Source: Roseiarcus sp963794655 (lineage in GTDB: Bacteria; Pseudomonadota; Alphaproteobacteria; Rhizobiales; Beijerinckiaceae). Taken from it: DNA of 64,000 bases. Under the pieces are notes generated by a model. That model searched no databases, was not told where the DNA came from, and saw only the letters and a program-made list of their open reading frames with translations. Numbering within the stretch: position 1 is the stretch's first letter; the number at the start of each line of letters is the position of its first letter. The position numbers and the translations under genes are program-made. Below, piece by piece: positions 63,440-64,000 of this stretch. Location: NCBI GenBank assembly GCA_963794655.1, contig CAWCEV010000006.1:2595604-2659603 (forward strand). The letters run 5' to 3'.

Positions 63440-64000
63440 ATGACCGTAAAGACCGGAACGGCCGGGCTATCCAACCTGGAGGCCTCCTCTCGTCTCCTTA
63501 AGGATGGTCCGAACGCGATACCGGACACCTCAGCACATCCGCTCCGGGATGCGCTGCTGAAATTCTGGGCGCCGGTTCCCTGGTTACTCGAAGCATCCAT
63601 CGTGCTTCAGGTTGTCCTGCATAAGTACTTTGAAGCCGCAACCATCGCGGGCTTGCTGGTGTTCAATGCAGGGTTAGCGTACTTGCAAGAAGGCCGCGCG
63701 CAAGCCACGCTCGCCGCGTTGAAGGGGCGTCTCGCCCTTAGCGCGTCCGTGCGGCGCGAGGGGAAGTGGAAGATTGTGCCCGCGACCCAGTTGGTCGTCG
63801 GCGACCTAATCAAATTGTCGCTCGGTGGTGTGGTTGCCGCCGATGTCCACCTGGTGGATGGTTCGGTTTTACTGGACCAATCCATGTTGACGGGCGAATC
63901 GCTGCCGATCGAGGCCGGCGCCGGCACGGATACCTATGCGGGTGCGCTGGTGCGCCGCGGCGAAGCAACGGCGCAGGTGACGGCGACAGGATCGCGCACC
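63440..64000 (+). CDS. P-type ATPase, N-terminal part (3' end outside window)
   Basis: 187 residues to the window edge. Starts with the cation-ATPase N-terminal region (GLSNLEASSRLLKDGPNAI), first two helices (FWAPVPWLLEASIVLQVVL, AATIAGLLVFNAGLAYLQEGRA) and the actuator domain with VPATQLVVGDLIKLSLGG and TGES in DQSMLTGESLPIE. This pattern, with PVPWLLE before helix 2, is that of the plasma-membrane proton-efflux (P3A) subfamily, so an H+-exporting pump is likely. The phosphorylation site DKTG and ATP-binding domain lie beyond the edge. Confidence 0.9.
   Translation, partial: MTVKTGTAGLSNLEASSRLLKDGPNAIPDTSAHPLRDALLKFWAPVPWLLEASIVLQVVLHKYFEAATIAGLLVFNAGLAYLQEGRAQATLAALKGRLALSASVRREGKWKIVPATQLVVGDLIKLSLGGVVAADVHLVDGSVLLDQSMLTGESLPIEAGAGTDTYAGALVRRGEATAQVTATGSRT

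Overview
The window reads as a chromosomal segment of an acidobacterium (Acidobacteriota, probably Terriglobia). The evidence is the families present: VWFA-related Acidobacterial-domain proteins, a PadR plus ADOP (acidobacterial duplicated orphan permease) pair, a TonB-dependent receptor with a carboxypeptidase-regulatory-like N-terminus, Ser/Thr kinases with TolB/PD40 propellers next to an ECF sigma factor, and hairpin-rich intergenic repeats. Base composition is moderately GC-rich. No rRNA, tRNA or CRISPR array was seen. Protein identities come from reading motifs and were not checked by database search.

Layout. 1-6 kb: the 3' end of a cytochrome oxidase subunit I gene, a small membrane protein, a TonB-dependent receptor, a dead copy of the oxidase tail, a second small membrane protein and a decayed adaptor fragment. 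6-16.3 kb: an RND efflux locus (adaptor, two tandem transporter copies carrying twelve frameshifts, outer-membrane factor, LysR regulator). 16.3-28.3 kb: stress and surface proteins, three VWFA-type proteins, a PQQ dehydrogenase, and a likely operon running VWFA protein, third small membrane protein, rhodanese-like protein, degenerate receiver, ECF sigma factor. 28.3-31.7 kb: a DUF4097 protein and a GH3 glycosidase. 31.7-39.2 kb: a duplicated kinase / ECF sigma / secreted-protein cassette in which one copy has lost the sigma gene. 39.2-47.5 kb: an intergenic repeat island, alcohol dehydrogenase, PhyH dioxygenase, MFS transporter, M19 dipeptidase, GH79-like hydrolase and a DUF4142 protein. 47.9-57.1 kb: a decaying accessory block with a truncated second oxidase subunit I gene, a 16-mer repeat array, palindromes, a transposase remnant, PadR with a frameshifted ADOP permease, an ADOP fragment, VapBC and a DUF3987-like protein. 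57.1-64 kb: APC permease, a receiver/HATPase protein, a RibD-type reductase, two Crp/Fnr paralogues, a receiver-only protein and the start of a P-type ATPase.

The points most worth following up are: a three-member family of small membrane proteins sharing a WGL-x-YK-x-SLY motif; a kinase-linked ECF sigma factor whose acidic region 2.2 motif is replaced by a Thr-containing segment; conserved leaders (a ~180-nt leader before two VWFA genes, a hairpin just before the ribosome-binding site of two secreted-protein genes); and twelve single-base indels, eleven of them insertions, confined to two RND genes whose protein sequences otherwise look well conserved.
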